Source of the DNA: Arthrobacter castelli DSM 16402
GTDB lineage: Bacteria; Actinomycetota; Actinomycetes; Actinomycetales; Micrococcaceae
Length of the DNA: 64,000 nucleotides
Assembly (NCBI RefSeq): GCF_000430705.1
Contig: NZ_AUMN01000015.1
Coordinates: 1-64,000 of the forward strand
Direction: 5' to 3'
The notes beneath the pieces are model-generated. The model saw only the letters and a list, made by a program, of their open reading frames with translations, was not told the DNA's origin and made no database searches. This document shows positions 1-8,405 of this stretch, piece after piece; position 1 is the first letter of the stretch, and each line of letters opens with the position of its first letter. The position numbers were made by a program, and so were the translations under genes.

Positions 1-300
1 CACCCGCACGATCTCCGCGACCGTCTCGTCCGGGATGGACGGCTTACGGCCCCGCCCTTTCTTGACCTTGCCCCAGTGCTTGAGCCCATCTGCGTCGAAC
101 GCGTCCCGCCAGGCACGCACCGTCATCGCGGAGACACCGTGTTCACGGGCGATGGTGCGGTTACCGACACCCTCGGCGGCCGCAAGGAGGACTCCGGCGC
201 GGACCACCTCGCGGTGCGCGGCCGTGCTCGATCGGGCGACCCGCGTGAGGACTTCGCGGTCGGCCGGGGACATCATCAGAGGGGTTGCTGGAGCGGACAT
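1..300 (-). CDS. IS630-family transposase, N-terminal part (cut by window edge)
   Basis: The first 100 codons are visible from an ATG at 300. They encode a helix-turn-helix region of the homeodomain-like type found at the N-terminus of IS630 transposases: an AAHREVVRAGVLLAAAEG helix, a VGNRTIAREHGVSAMTVRAW recognition unit at about residues 53-72, then a basic KVKKGRGRKPSI linker. The DDE catalytic domain would lie beyond position 1. GC content is high, like the chromosome, and no stop occurs in the visible part. Function (transposition of its own element) is inferred from the family; whether the gene is intact cannot be judged. Confidence 0.75.
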   Translation of the reverse strand, partial: MSAPATPLMMSPADREVLTRVARSSTAAHREVVRAGVLLAAAEGVGNRTIAREHGVSAMTVRAWRDAFDADGLKHWGKVKKGRGRKPSIPDETVAEIVRV

Positions 301-347
301 ACTCCATTCTATCAACTCACGCTCTAACTATTTGCGTGACACACCAC
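1..347 (-). mobile_element. End of an IS630-type insertion sequence (partial)
   Basis: The left edge holds the 5' end of a transposase gene on the minus strand followed by about 47 bases of non-coding sequence that should contain the element's terminal inverted repeat. IS630 elements insert at TA, and a CTAG at 347-350 is a plausible boundary. The other end is outside the window, so the repeat could not be confirmed. Confidence 0.6.
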
Positions 348-359
348 TAGGTTTCGTAC

Positions 360-974
360 ATGACGACTATGGACATCGAGTCATTCTATGTCGAGGGTAA
401 TAAGACTGGCGCGCTGATCCGCCGGCTTTCGAAGGATTCCATCCAGACAACTCTCGTCTTCAAAATTGAAGACGGTTCAATCATCCATCTGTTCCAAGAG
501 ACCTGGTTCTCAACCGGGATTCTGGATTGGACCGAGTATAAGTATGTCGATCGTCTGGAAGGCACCAATGTCGAAGTCCGAGCTTCTACTGAACCCTCGT
601 TGCGAGATCGAACTGTGAAGCCAATACCGAGCTATGCCGCCCATTTGGTGCTGAAGGACTTCCTCACCACCACTGAACGCCAGTGGGAATTCAGCCAGTT
701 CGACGAAGATGTTCCGCTGGTGCCACGCCCTGCTGCCTTTGTTAGTCATGGGACCGAAAATGTTGAAACACCATGGGGAACAAGGGAGGCTTCGAAGGTA
801 GTCCTGGAGGTCGATGGCCGCGAGGGAAACACCTTTTGGTGTATCGCCGGAGCAGTCGTGAAATCCGATTGGCAAGGGGCGACATCCTACGCCACCGACG
901 ATGTCGGGTTTGTCGTAAAGGGTCTGGATACGGCAGTGCAGTCGCTCCTGAAAACGGTCCTGGCTGAACCTTAA
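360..974 (+). CDS. Hypothetical protein, 204 aa, beside the IS end
   Basis: I do not recognise this protein. It is soluble in appearance, with no signal peptide or membrane segment, mildly acidic, and rich in beta-strand-like segments. Base composition is noticeably lower in GC than the neighbouring housekeeping genes. The start at 360 and an in-frame ATG at 369 both lack a convincing ribosome binding site, and the start lies only about 12 bases from the inferred end of the IS630 element. The insertion may therefore have removed the native promoter or the original N-terminus. No function is proposed. Confidence 0.55.
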   Translation: MTTMDIESFYVEGNKTGALIRRLSKDSIQTTLVFKIEDGSIIHLFQETWFSTGILDWTEYKYVDRLEGTNVEVRASTEPSLRDRTVKPIPSYAAHLVLKDFLTTTERQWEFSQFDEDVPLVPRPAAFVSHGTENVETPWGTREASKVVLEVDGREGNTFWCIAGAVVKSDWQGATSYATDDVGFVVKGLDTAVQSLLKTVLAEP

Positions 975-1326
975 GAGAAGCGATAAACCCAGATGACCTC
1001 GCCCCATCACATCAATGCGCCTTGTTCGGTGAAGGATCCGCTTACGGCATGGTCCTCACCGACGATTCGCGCAGGCGACTTTGGATAATACGGCTTGTTG
1101 TACAGAGGACTACAGACCAATGTCCACACTCGGCTGCACTCGAGCCGTCTTCCTGCGCGACGGTATGCGTTTCGGAAAATGACATACTCGTCGGCGCCAC
1201 GGAAATCCATCAGTTTCGAGCCGCTTTGGATTCCAGCAAGAGCCGGTAAGCGTCGACGCACGGTTCAGGACCCGACTGCCGGTCAATCGGACATACATCT
1301 CGGGGTCTCCTGGATACAATGTAGTT
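975..1326. other. Gap without a supported gene
   Basis: About 350 bases. Short open frames exist on both strands (1007-1261 minus, 1022-1249 plus), but neither has a ribosome binding site or recognisable domain. Composition suggests decayed coding DNA. A TACAAT hexamer at 1315-1320 may serve the next gene. Confidence 0.4.
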
Positions 1327-1536
1327 ATGACCGTTTGGAGCCGCTACCTTTTCGGGGCCTCGATAATCATGGGCATAGCCGGGATCGTATTGGCGGTGCG
1401 GCTGCCCGAATGGTGGGGGCCCGTGTCGATTCTTATCATGGTCATGGCTGCTTCCGCGTTCCTGATCTGCTCCGTCCTCGATTACCGACGCAGGCGCACA
1501 GCGATCGAATCCGGAGAGCGGCAGCTCTCCCTATAG
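1327..1536 (+). CDS. Small membrane protein, 69 aa
   Basis: A short protein with two predicted membrane helices (about residues 7-24 and 32-49) followed by a basic YRRRR stretch, giving a cytoplasmic C-terminal tail by the positive-inside rule. No family is recognised. No Shine-Dalgarno is visible, but a TACAAT hexamer lies 7 bases before the ATG. That spacing would place the transcription start at or next to the start codon, so a leaderless mRNA is possible. The gene sits alone between two gaps with decayed coding remnants. Confidence 0.5.
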   Translation: MTVWSRYLFGASIIMGIAGIVLAVRLPEWWGPVSILIMVMAASAFLICSVLDYRRRRTAIESGERQLSL

Positions 1537-1587
1537 CCCACCGAGGGCAATCGACCGCCAATCGGGCAACCGCTCCTGGCCATCTGA

Positions 1588-2330
1588 ATCAGCCGACCGA
1601 CGGCCCGAAACTCTGCGCCGAAACCAACCTCCCGTATGCCGAGTTTCGAAACGGCACGCGTTTACGGCGACCCTCCCGGCAGCGCGGTCCGCGATCCCGA
1701 AACCGATCCTCTATCGATCACTGCCTTCACTGTTGAGGCGGAACGTGACCGGGGAAGTCTTGTTCTCCGATCCCTCCAGGCTGGTAGAAGGCCTCAACGA
1801 AACCGCGCGCCTCCTCAACGAGCTGCTCGCGAGACATTCGAGCGATCGCATCGGAACCGGTGGCATGTCCCGGCAACGGTGAGACCGACCGTGAATCCAT
1901 AGGTTCCGTCATTAGGGCCGTTGAGCCAAGCGAAATCGTAACTCAACATCCCGTTGGGTTGCCGTCTCTCGCTGACCCTGAACAGTTCGTTGTCAACAGA
2001 GAGCTCGAGGTCTTCCATGCGGAAAGTATAGTTTCCGATCGTTCAAATGATTTCCAACCTGGCCGTGACCTTCGTCTTCGAATGAAGAGCAACCGATCCG
2101 GCTGCCCGCTGAGGGATCGGTTTGGGGGATTCAGGATTATGAAGCCGAGCTCATGCAGGCGGGGGTTTCAAGTTTTGTGGCGTCCATTTCGCCTGCTCAT
2201 GAAATGACCGGTGGCGATGACCACTGCTGCGCAGAGGCACCCGACGAAGGAAACCCAACTCGCGTTGGCTTCACCCGGTGTGATGTCAAGCAGCAGAAAA
2301 CGAGGAGCATCAGCCGACCGACGGCCCGAA
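1588..2330. repeat. 22-base direct repeat pair (1588-1609 and 2309-2330)
   Basis: Both copies read ATCAGCCGACCGACGGCCC followed by GAA. They are 721 bases apart and identical over 22 bases. On the minus strand both can encode a RAVGRLI-like peptide, so they may be remains of two related small genes rather than a functional repeat. Confidence 0.5.
1727..2018 (-). pseudogene. Frameshifted hypothetical gene
   Basis: Two overlapping minus-strand frames look like halves of one protein. The first begins at 2018 and reads well (MEDLELSVDNELFRVSE... to YGFTVG). The second frame then carries SPLPGHATGSDAIARMSRE and ends FPGHVPPQQ at 1727. A single-base shift near 1880-1890 would join them into one protein of about 97 residues. 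Neither half alone keeps a natural composition past the junction. It is either a true frameshift or a sequencing error. Function unknown. Confidence 0.5.
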
Positions 2331-2361
2331 TGAGCCGTCCGAGCATGTTCGAGGTCATAGA
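2168..2361 (-). pseudogene. Decayed small membrane protein gene
   Basis: An ATG at 2361 starts a frame reading MTSNMLGRLIRAVGRLMLLVF. The membrane-like continuation (LLDITPGEANASWVSFVG and a second hydrophobic run ending RRNGRHKT) lies in another frame that stops at 2168. The arrangement suggests a small membrane protein with a frameshift. A 22-base stretch of it is repeated at 1588-1609. Weakly supported. Confidence 0.3.
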
Positions 2362-2406
2362 AAACAGATACCTCCAGGACAGATCGGGTTGCAGTATGGG
2401 GACTGT

Positions 2407-2640
2407 TTAGCGCTGTTGTTGTCCCGGTTCCGGGACGGGAAGCTCGAAGATTGTGCCATAGTCCTCTTCGTAGCCGTAATCGACGCTCTTGACGCGGAGT
2501 CGCTCAGGGCTGACCTCAACGATCTGGACATTGATGGGCTTCCTCGCGGTCCTCCAGCGGTCTCCCTCGGGTACGAGATAGCAGAGAAGTTCACCATCGT
2601 CCGGGTAAGGCTGGTCAGGAACCGCCGGCCAGTGTCTGGA
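2407..2640 (-). pseudogene. Start-less coding remnant
   Basis: One minus-strand frame ending at 2407 has strongly protein-like composition (PDDGELLCYLVPEGDRW, then IVEVSPERLRVKSVDYGYEE) for about 75 codons, but has no usable start codon upstream in that frame. It overlaps the 3' end of the next gene. It is either the tail of a gene broken by frameshift or recombination, or it starts at a non-standard codon. Confidence 0.35.
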
Positions 2641-2956
2641 CCTGGCGGTTGTGCCGGATGTTGAGGGCCACGGCGGGGATGGCCCCGATAAAGATCAGTC
2701 CGATCGCCCAATACCCCAGAACGTCGGACCAGGCGTAAAAGGAGAGCATGAGCAGGACAAGCGCCACCGCCCGATAGAGGAAGATCTTTCCGGGGTGGCG
2801 AGTGGGATGGCCTAAAAGCAGAGGGATCCTCTCGTCACGGTTGGCCTTGCGCAACTGCTGGAACGTCACAGTGAACATCACGGTGCCGGCAAGCCACGCC
2901 AGTGATCCTGGAAGTAGCGCCATACGATTCAGTTCAGCACAGGCCGCCGGGCCCAT
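2615..2956 (-). CDS. Small integral membrane protein, about 113 aa
   Basis: Three hydrophobic segments are visible: one near the N-terminus after a short polar stretch, and two in the second half separated by a turn around YWAIG. A conserved-looking cytoplasmic loop (QQLRKANRDERIPLLLGHP) lies between the first and second. No enzyme motif is present and no family is recognised. The start is uncertain: ATG at 2956 and ATG at 2923 are both possible, neither with a good ribosome binding site, and the later one begins directly before the first helix. It overlaps the remnant at 2407-2640. Confidence 0.55.
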   Translation of the reverse strand: MGPAACAELNRMALLPGSLAWLAGTVMFTVTFQQLRKANRDERIPLLLGHPTRHPGKIFLYRAVALVLLMLSFYAWSDVLGYWAIGLIFIGAIPAVALNIRHNRQVQTLAGGS

Positions 2957-3100
2957 CAAAACTCATGCCCTGTCCGTCGCTGCTCCAACCACAGGCTGAC
3001 CCGCCAAGCCGGAGGATGCGGCGGGTTGCTTTACAACAGCTGACCGCAGCTGGCCTGTGAGTGATCCGCTTACGGCGACTGTGCCATTGGAACCAAGCCG

Positions 3101-3243
3101 GTGGCCCATGTGGACGAGCTATTCCTGATGATCCATCCACTGGTGCTCGGCTCGGGGCACCGGCCGTTTGGTCCGGATGAGGAAGCGCTCCGACTGCAGT
3201 TGATTGACTGCACGCCCACCGCGAGTGGAGTGCTGATGGCGAC
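3101..3243 (+). pseudogene. RibD-C / dihydrofolate-reductase-like C-terminal fragment
   Basis: The plus strand encodes about 47 residues resembling the end of RibD-C domain proteins: VDELFLMIHPLVLGSG followed by a hydrophobic strand pair ending GVLMATQP. The upstream 150 residues expected for the domain are absent, and the frame runs on without a stop into the antisense of the TetR gene. This is a truncated relic, another sign that the first 3 kb is decaying. Confidence 0.6.
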
Positions 3244-3855
3244 TCAGCCGCTGAAGTCGGTGCCAAGTTCCGCAGTGAGCAACTGGCGCATCCACTGCTT
3301 GGCAGTGACGTGGCTCAGGCCGGCGGGATTCATACTGATCTGGGTGGCGATCCCGTCGGAGAAGGCTGCCACTTTGAGGGCAACTTCGGCCGGATCCACG
3401 CCCGCGGCGAATTCGCCGTCGGCGATTCCGCGTTTGATGGTTTCCTCGAAGCAGGTCTGCCAGATCCTGAGCCTGCCATAGTCCTCCTCGGCCAGTCCCG
3501 GCCGGGTGGAACTGGCGTTCCAGTATTCCAGCCACAAACGCCAGTGCGCAGCGGTTTCCTCGGCGCCGTCAAAAAGCGGATCGATCAGCGCCAGCAATGC
3601 GGCTTTCGGGTCCGGCTCGTCCCGCACCGCTTCCACCAGCGGTGTGTAGAACAGTTCCGCCTCCTGCAGCGCCGCCGCACCAATGATCTCGTAGACACTC
3701 TTGAAGTGATAAGTCACCGTCCCGAGGGACACTTCGGCCTGGGCGGCAATGTCGCGGAGGCTGGTGTGGCGCATCCCTTCACGCATGATGGCCTTGCGGG
3801 CCGCCTCGATAATCAGTTGCCGACGGACCACCGGCGAGTGCCGCTGCTTGCTCAC
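3244..3855 (-). CDS. TetR/AcrR-family regulator, BetI-like, 203 aa
   Basis: A repressor with an N-terminal TetR helix-turn-helix (residues about 7-55, with HTSLRDIAAQAEVSLGTVTYHF as the recognition unit) and an all-helical ligand-binding domain of the BetI/TetR_C_6 kind. The start chosen is GTG at 3855. Its first four bases (GTGA) overlap the stop of the ancestral hydrolase frame, a typical coupled junction, and the open frame upstream of it is only antisense-like filler. It is the last gene of the operon with the BCCT transporter and hydrolase, so it probably senses a substrate or product of that pathway. The target site was not identified. Confidence 0.82.
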   Translation of the reverse strand: MSKQRHSPVVRRQLIIEAARKAIMREGMRHTSLRDIAAQAEVSLGTVTYHFKSVYEIIGAAALQEAELFYTPLVEAVRDEPDPKAALLALIDPLFDGAEETAAHWRLWLEYWNASSTRPGLAEEDYGRLRIWQTCFEETIKRGIADGEFAAGVDPAEVALKVAAFSDGIATQISMNPAGLSHVTAKQWMRQLLTAELGTDFSG

Positions 3856-5909
3856 GCCGAGGTTCGGGGTATCACGTCGTGCCAATCTGTTGTCGCCACC
3901 AGTTCCTCCTCCGCATCCGGCCGCCGGGCGTACGCCGTGACTGTATTGGTCAGCACGAACTTCTCCGCTTCGGCCGACAAATGCGAGCGCGTCTCCACCC
4001 GCGCCGTCCATCCGTCCTTCTCCAAGGCGATCGACCAGGCCGAGGCCGCCGACGCACTCAATGGGTTGCCTTGCTGTATCCGGTAAGTCTCCCGGCTGTA
4101 TTCGGTGAACAACAAACCGTCCGGATACCTGCGTGATCAACCGTATCCGGGATCGACGTCGAGCACCCACTCGCCGGTGGCCGCGTCGTTCCATGTGCTC
4201 CGCTGCGCCGGAGCGATAAAGGCCGAGCTGACCTCGCCGTTGGTTTTGGCAAGCGCGTCGATGGGCAAGGGCCGGCTCTGCTCCGGCTCACCCATCTCCA
4301 CGTCAGGGGTGTCGTCAGTGGGCCGATAGGCCGGAAGCTCCATCCTGCATTCAGCGACATCCAGCGTCAGCGCCGCCTCCTCGGCGTGCGGCCAAACCCA
4401 TGGCCAGTAAGCCGAGGAGGTGGCAAGGCGGAGGGTGTGTCCGGCCGGAACCGCATATCCGACCGACACCATATCGAAGATGACGTCGACGGACTCCCCC
4501 GCAGGCATCGGATCGGCACGGTGGCGGCCGTTGCGCTTGTTCAGGTTGAGCACGCCGCGGGTGACCAACGTCGAAGAACCATCGGGGGCGACATCGCACA
4601 GCCGGGCGACGACGTTGGCCTGCCGCTGGTCGGAAGCGAGCTTCAGCCGCAGTTTCACCTTGCCGAGGAGCTCGACCGGCTCGGTCAGTGGCGCGAAATC
4701 GAAACTGGCCGAACGGCCATCCTCGGAACGCTGATCTGGCGGAAGATCCGTTTCATTGCCGTACGGGAAATACCGGCCGGCGTCCATACCCGTGTGCTGC
4801 GGTGATTTCACCACCGCCTGCCCCTGATGGACTGGCACATTGCAGCCGGCATCGGCCAGCCTCAGCGTCTGCGAAGTCACCGCATCGCTGGGCCAGCCGT
4901 CGAGACCGACCCACCGGCCGGGCCGCTCTTCGTAGTAGGTCGCCGGCCGGACGGCATCGGGCATGTAGGCACGCAACTGCGGTCCGGCGTCGGCCCCGTT
5001 CCGCACCCCCTTGAGCCACCGATCCCACCAGCGGACGGTTTCCTGCAGGAAACCCATCCCCGGTCCCGGCGCCAGGCCACGGTCCGGATACTGATGCGAC
5101 CAGGGTCCGATGATCCCTCGCGCCGGGGATTCGAGGTTTTCCAGCAGCCGCAGCACGGTGTCGCGGTAGGGATCATGCCAGCCACCGACCGCCAGCACCG
5201 GTGCCTTAATGCTGGAATAGTCCTCGCACACGCTGCCTTGGCGCCAGTAGTCGTCACGTTCCTGATGGGACAACCAGGTGGCGCCCATCGGCCTGGTGGA
5301 CTGCAGCCGGTCCCGCCACTGCTCCACCCACCGGTCGCCAACGACATCCGGCCGGGGCGGACGGGAGTTGAACGCAAACATGGTCCCGGCCCAGGACGCC
5401 ATATCGATGCCCAGCATGGCCCCGCCCATATAATGGACATCGTTGTCGTAGCGGTCATCGCTGGAACACACTGTCACTATCGCTTTGAGCGCCTCTGGTG
5501 CGTGGGACGCCAGCTGCAACGAGTTAAAGCCGCCCCAGGAGATACCGAACATCCCCAGCGATCCGTCGCACCACGGCTGGGCGGCGATCCACTCGATGAC
5601 AGCCAGCCCGTCCCGCTGCTCCTGCTGCGAGTATTCGTCGTCGAAATGCCCGTCCGAACTGCCGGTGCCGCGGATATCCACCCGGATCGACGCGTAGCCG
5701 TGGCCGGCGTAGTACGGGTGGCGCTCGCTGTCACGCGGCGCCGTCCAGTCATCCAGCCGGTATGGCAGGTATTCCAGCAGTCCCGGAACCGGTGCAGCCG
5801 TTGAGTCTTCGGGCCGCCAGATCCGGGCGTGCAGGCGGACACCGTTCGGCATCGGGATCCACGCATCCTCGGTGACAATTGTCCGTGGCAGAGGGTCCAA
5901 GTACTTCAT
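3852..5909 (-). pseudogene. CocE/NonD-family hydrolase interrupted by an in-frame TGA
   Basis: The 590-residue open part is an X-Pro dipeptidyl-peptidase (S15)/CocE-type serine hydrolase: nucleophile Ser124 in GISWGG, a probable acid in GGWHDP, catalytic His in GPWSHQYP, then the C-terminal jelly-roll domain. At 4137-4139 a TGA follows DPGYG. In the same frame the sequence continues SRRYPDGLLFTEYSRETY and on to a natural stop at 3852. This tail is the usual end of the family, and the full length of about 685 codons also fits. The natural stop overlaps the TetR start by four bases. A single base change of a glycine codon (GGA to TGA) explains the break. The truncated enzyme would lose part of the last domain. 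Sequencing error is possible. Confidence 0.8.
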
Positions 5910-7468
5910 CGGGCGGCCGCCTTTTCTGGTTCTTCGAGTCCGGGCAGCTTCTGCCCGACGTACACATGCATATGGTCATTTCGTTTGATCCACTTGATCA
6001 GCGAGGCAGCCATCAGCACATACATCGCCAGCACCGGTACGGATACCAGCACGGCCGAGGTCTGCACCACGTCCAGGCCGCCCACCACCATCAGCGAGAT
6101 CGCGAGGGCGGAGAGCACCAGTCCCCACAGCAGGCTGTGCCACCGCGCCGGCTCCACGCCGTCGCGCAGTCCCTTGGTGGCGACGCTGGCGATGACGTAA
6201 CTGGCCGAATCGAGTGAGGTGGCCAGGAAGATGAATCCCAGCAGCACAAAGAAGATCATCACCACGGTGGACAGCGGCAGCGAGTTGAGGACCGCGACGA
6301 TGACGGCGGGTCCCCCTTGGTTATTCAGGATCCCCACCAGGTTCTCATTGCCGGTCAGCTGCAGATCCATGGCGTAGCCGCCGAAGACGGCGAAATACAG
6401 CCAGCTTCCGGCCGTGCCCCAGCCCAGCACGTTGACTATCAGCTCCCGGATGCTGCGGCCCTTGGAAATCCTGGCCACGAATATCCCGATAAATGGTGCG
6501 GTGGCGGCAAACCAGGCCCAATAGAACACTGTCCACGTCTGCGGGAAACCGCCGCCGTCGATAGGGTCGGTGTTCAGGCTCATGGCCATGAAGTTATCCA
6601 GCATCAGGCCCAGGCTGTCGGTGAAATAGGAGAGGATGAACATCGTCGGGCCCACCACAATCACGAAGAGGGCCAGGCCCAACGCCATGTAGACATTCCA
6701 GTCACTGAGGCGCCGAATGCCCTTGTACAGGCCGAGGTAGGCGCTGGCCGAGTAGATTACGGTCCAGATCAGCACGATGGCGATATTCAGGAAAATGCCC
6801 TGCTGGATTCCTGTCAGGTCGCCGATGACTGCAGCAACCATTGGTACACCCAGCCCAAGGGAAGTGCCCAAGCCGCCGATCATGCTCCAGATGACCAGCA
6901 CGTCGATGGCCTTGCCCAGCAGGCCGTCGGCATGCCGGCCCAGGGCGCCGGCGCAGGCTGCGCTGATGCGCAGCGACCGGTTCCGCCGCACGAAGAAGCT
7001 GTAGGCCATCACCACGGCAGGGAGAGCATAGAGCGCCCATGCCGAGATTCCCCAATGGAACAGCCCATAAGCCACCGCCTGCTCGGCCGCAGCCGTGGTT
7101 TCCGGTTCGATACCGAACGGCGGGCCGACGTAGTAGTACAGCGGTTCGACGATGGACCAGAACATGATGCTGGTGCCCATCCCGGCACAAAAGAGCATGC
7201 CGCCATAGCTGAACCTGGAGAACTCGGGTTCATCGCCGGTCCGGCCGAGTTTCACCTTCCCGTAACGGCTGAAAACCAGCCACAGCAGCATGGCGAACAG
7301 TCCAATGGTCAGGAACTCGAAGGCCCAGTCCAGTTGGAACGTCACGGCCGTCATGACATCCTGCAGTACCGGACCAGCTGTGTCCCGGAACATCACCAAT
7401 AAGCCTGTGGCCACCACCACCAAGGTGATCGAAGGCCAGAAGATTGCCTTGTCAATTGTCGTCTTCAT
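5906..7468 (-). CDS. BCCT-family betaine/choline/carnitine-type transporter, 520 aa
   Basis: A secondary transporter of the inner membrane with about 12 transmembrane helices and the BCCT signature (WTVFYWAWFAATAPFIGIF followed by ARISKGRSIRE). The family imports trimethylammonium compounds or related zwitterions with Na+ or H+, or as antiport. The substrate cannot be read from the sequence. The short cytoplasmic ends, without a long C-terminal osmosensory tail, argue for nutrient uptake rather than osmotic control. Its stop overlaps the start of the hydrolase gene by four bases, and a BetI-like regulator ends the operon. The set probably takes up and cleaves an ester or amide of a quaternary ammonium compound; this is inference. 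Confidence 0.9.
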   Translation of the reverse strand: MKTTIDKAIFWPSITLVVVATGLLVMFRDTAGPVLQDVMTAVTFQLDWAFEFLTIGLFAMLLWLVFSRYGKVKLGRTGDEPEFSRFSYGGMLFCAGMGTSIMFWSIVEPLYYYVGPPFGIEPETTAAAEQAVAYGLFHWGISAWALYALPAVVMAYSFFVRRNRSLRISAACAGALGRHADGLLGKAIDVLVIWSMIGGLGTSLGLGVPMVAAVIGDLTGIQQGIFLNIAIVLIWTVIYSASAYLGLYKGIRRLSDWNVYMALGLALFVIVVGPTMFILSYFTDSLGLMLDNFMAMSLNTDPIDGGGFPQTWTVFYWAWFAATAPFIGIFVARISKGRSIRELIVNVLGWGTAGSWLYFAVFGGYAMDLQLTGNENLVGILNNQGGPAVIVAVLNSLPLSTVVMIFFVLLGFIFLATSLDSASYVIASVATKGLRDGVEPARWHSLLWGLVLSALAISLMVVGGLDVVQTSAVLVSVPVLAMYVLMAASLIKWIKRNDHMHVYVGQKLPGLEEPEKAAAR

Positions 7469-7640
7469 GCAGAATTGAACTCCGTTGACGTCGAGTGCTG
7501 CCGGACCGGGTGGAAGGGCTTATCGGTCAGTTGAACGGTACAGAAATGACGGAGCCATGGCCAGTTCGGGTCCATCCGGCCGTCCCCTGCCGGCCTTGGA
7601 CGGACTAGATTGGAAAGGGAGGCGCCGAGAGGGGGAAGCA

Positions 7641-8339
7641 ATGTTTCTGAACGCAGCGCGGCACATGGGTATTGCAGTTACCTTGATGCTCGCGGCGCCC
7701 CTGATGACCGGCTGCGACGCCGCCGAAGACGCCGGCACAAAAGCCGGCTCGCAGGCATCCGGCCAACCGGCCACGGAAACGGCCGGCACGCCCACGGTCA
7801 CCACCCCGGATCAGCCCGCCACGGGTCCGGATCCGGCACCGTCGGTGGCCGAACTCGAAGATCCTGCTGTGCCGGAAGAAAGCACACCACAAAGCGGATC
7901 AGGAAACGCGACGGCGGCCAATCCTGCCGTCGTCGCCGATATCCGGGCCGGCCGGCATGCAACGTTCGACCGGGTGGTCATCGATTTCGAACCAGGAGCG
8001 CTGCCCTCCTACGAGGTGGCATGGGTGGATCCGGAAGACTCGTTTCACCGGCCTGGATCGGGCAAACCGGTCCGGCTGGAGGGTAACCGGGTGCTGGCAG
8101 TGACGCTCCGGCCCGCGGTCAACCGCGATCCCGCCGTCGTCACTGCCGATCTGCCGGCGGTCCGTGAAGTTAAAACCTTCGGAAGCTTCGAAGATGTTGC
8201 CTCACTGGCCATCGGGGTTTCCACCACCCATGGCACGGCTCAGGAGGTTGGCTTCCGGGTGACGACTATCGAACAGGGGCCGCCGCGGCTGGTGATCGAT
8301 GTCGCGCATGCTGACGCCTATTCGACGCAACTCGAATGA
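7641..8339 (+). CDS. Secreted lipoprotein with AMIN-like domain, 232 aa
   Basis: The start is ATG 7641, preceded by a strong GAGGGGGAAG ribosome binding site; an in-frame opening further upstream is ignored. A signal peptide ends in the lipobox LMTGC, so the mature protein should be lipid-anchored at Cys25. Residues about 26-95 are a low-complexity Ala/Thr/Pro/Gly linker. The remaining 130 residues form an AMIN-like beta domain (DRVVIDFEPGALPSYEVAWV..., EVGFRVTTI, PRLVIDVAH) common in actinobacterial cell-envelope lipoproteins of unknown role. It is monocistronic and divergent from the BCCT operon. Confidence 0.82.
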   Translation: MFLNAARHMGIAVTLMLAAPLMTGCDAAEDAGTKAGSQASGQPATETAGTPTVTTPDQPATGPDPAPSVAELEDPAVPEESTPQSGSGNATAANPAVVADIRAGRHATFDRVVIDFEPGALPSYEVAWVDPEDSFHRPGSGKPVRLEGNRVLAVTLRPAVNRDPAVVTADLPAVREVKTFGSFEDVASLAIGVSTTHGTAQEVGFRVTTIEQGPPRLVIDVAHADAYSTQLE

Positions 8340-8405
8340 ACGACGTCGGCGGCGCTGAAGGGCGGGCCGCCGGCCTGTTCGATGGACGTGGTCGACTAAG
8401 TACTG

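Noticed and set aside
1007-1261. 84-codon minus-strand frame in the first intergenic gap
   Set aside because: No ribosome binding site or domain. A competing plus-strand frame of similar length is equally weak.
4137-4139. Selenocysteine at the in-frame TGA of the CocE gene
   Set aside because: The family has no selenoprotein members, the residue is a structural glycine position away from the active site, and no SECIS-like hairpin is evident after it.
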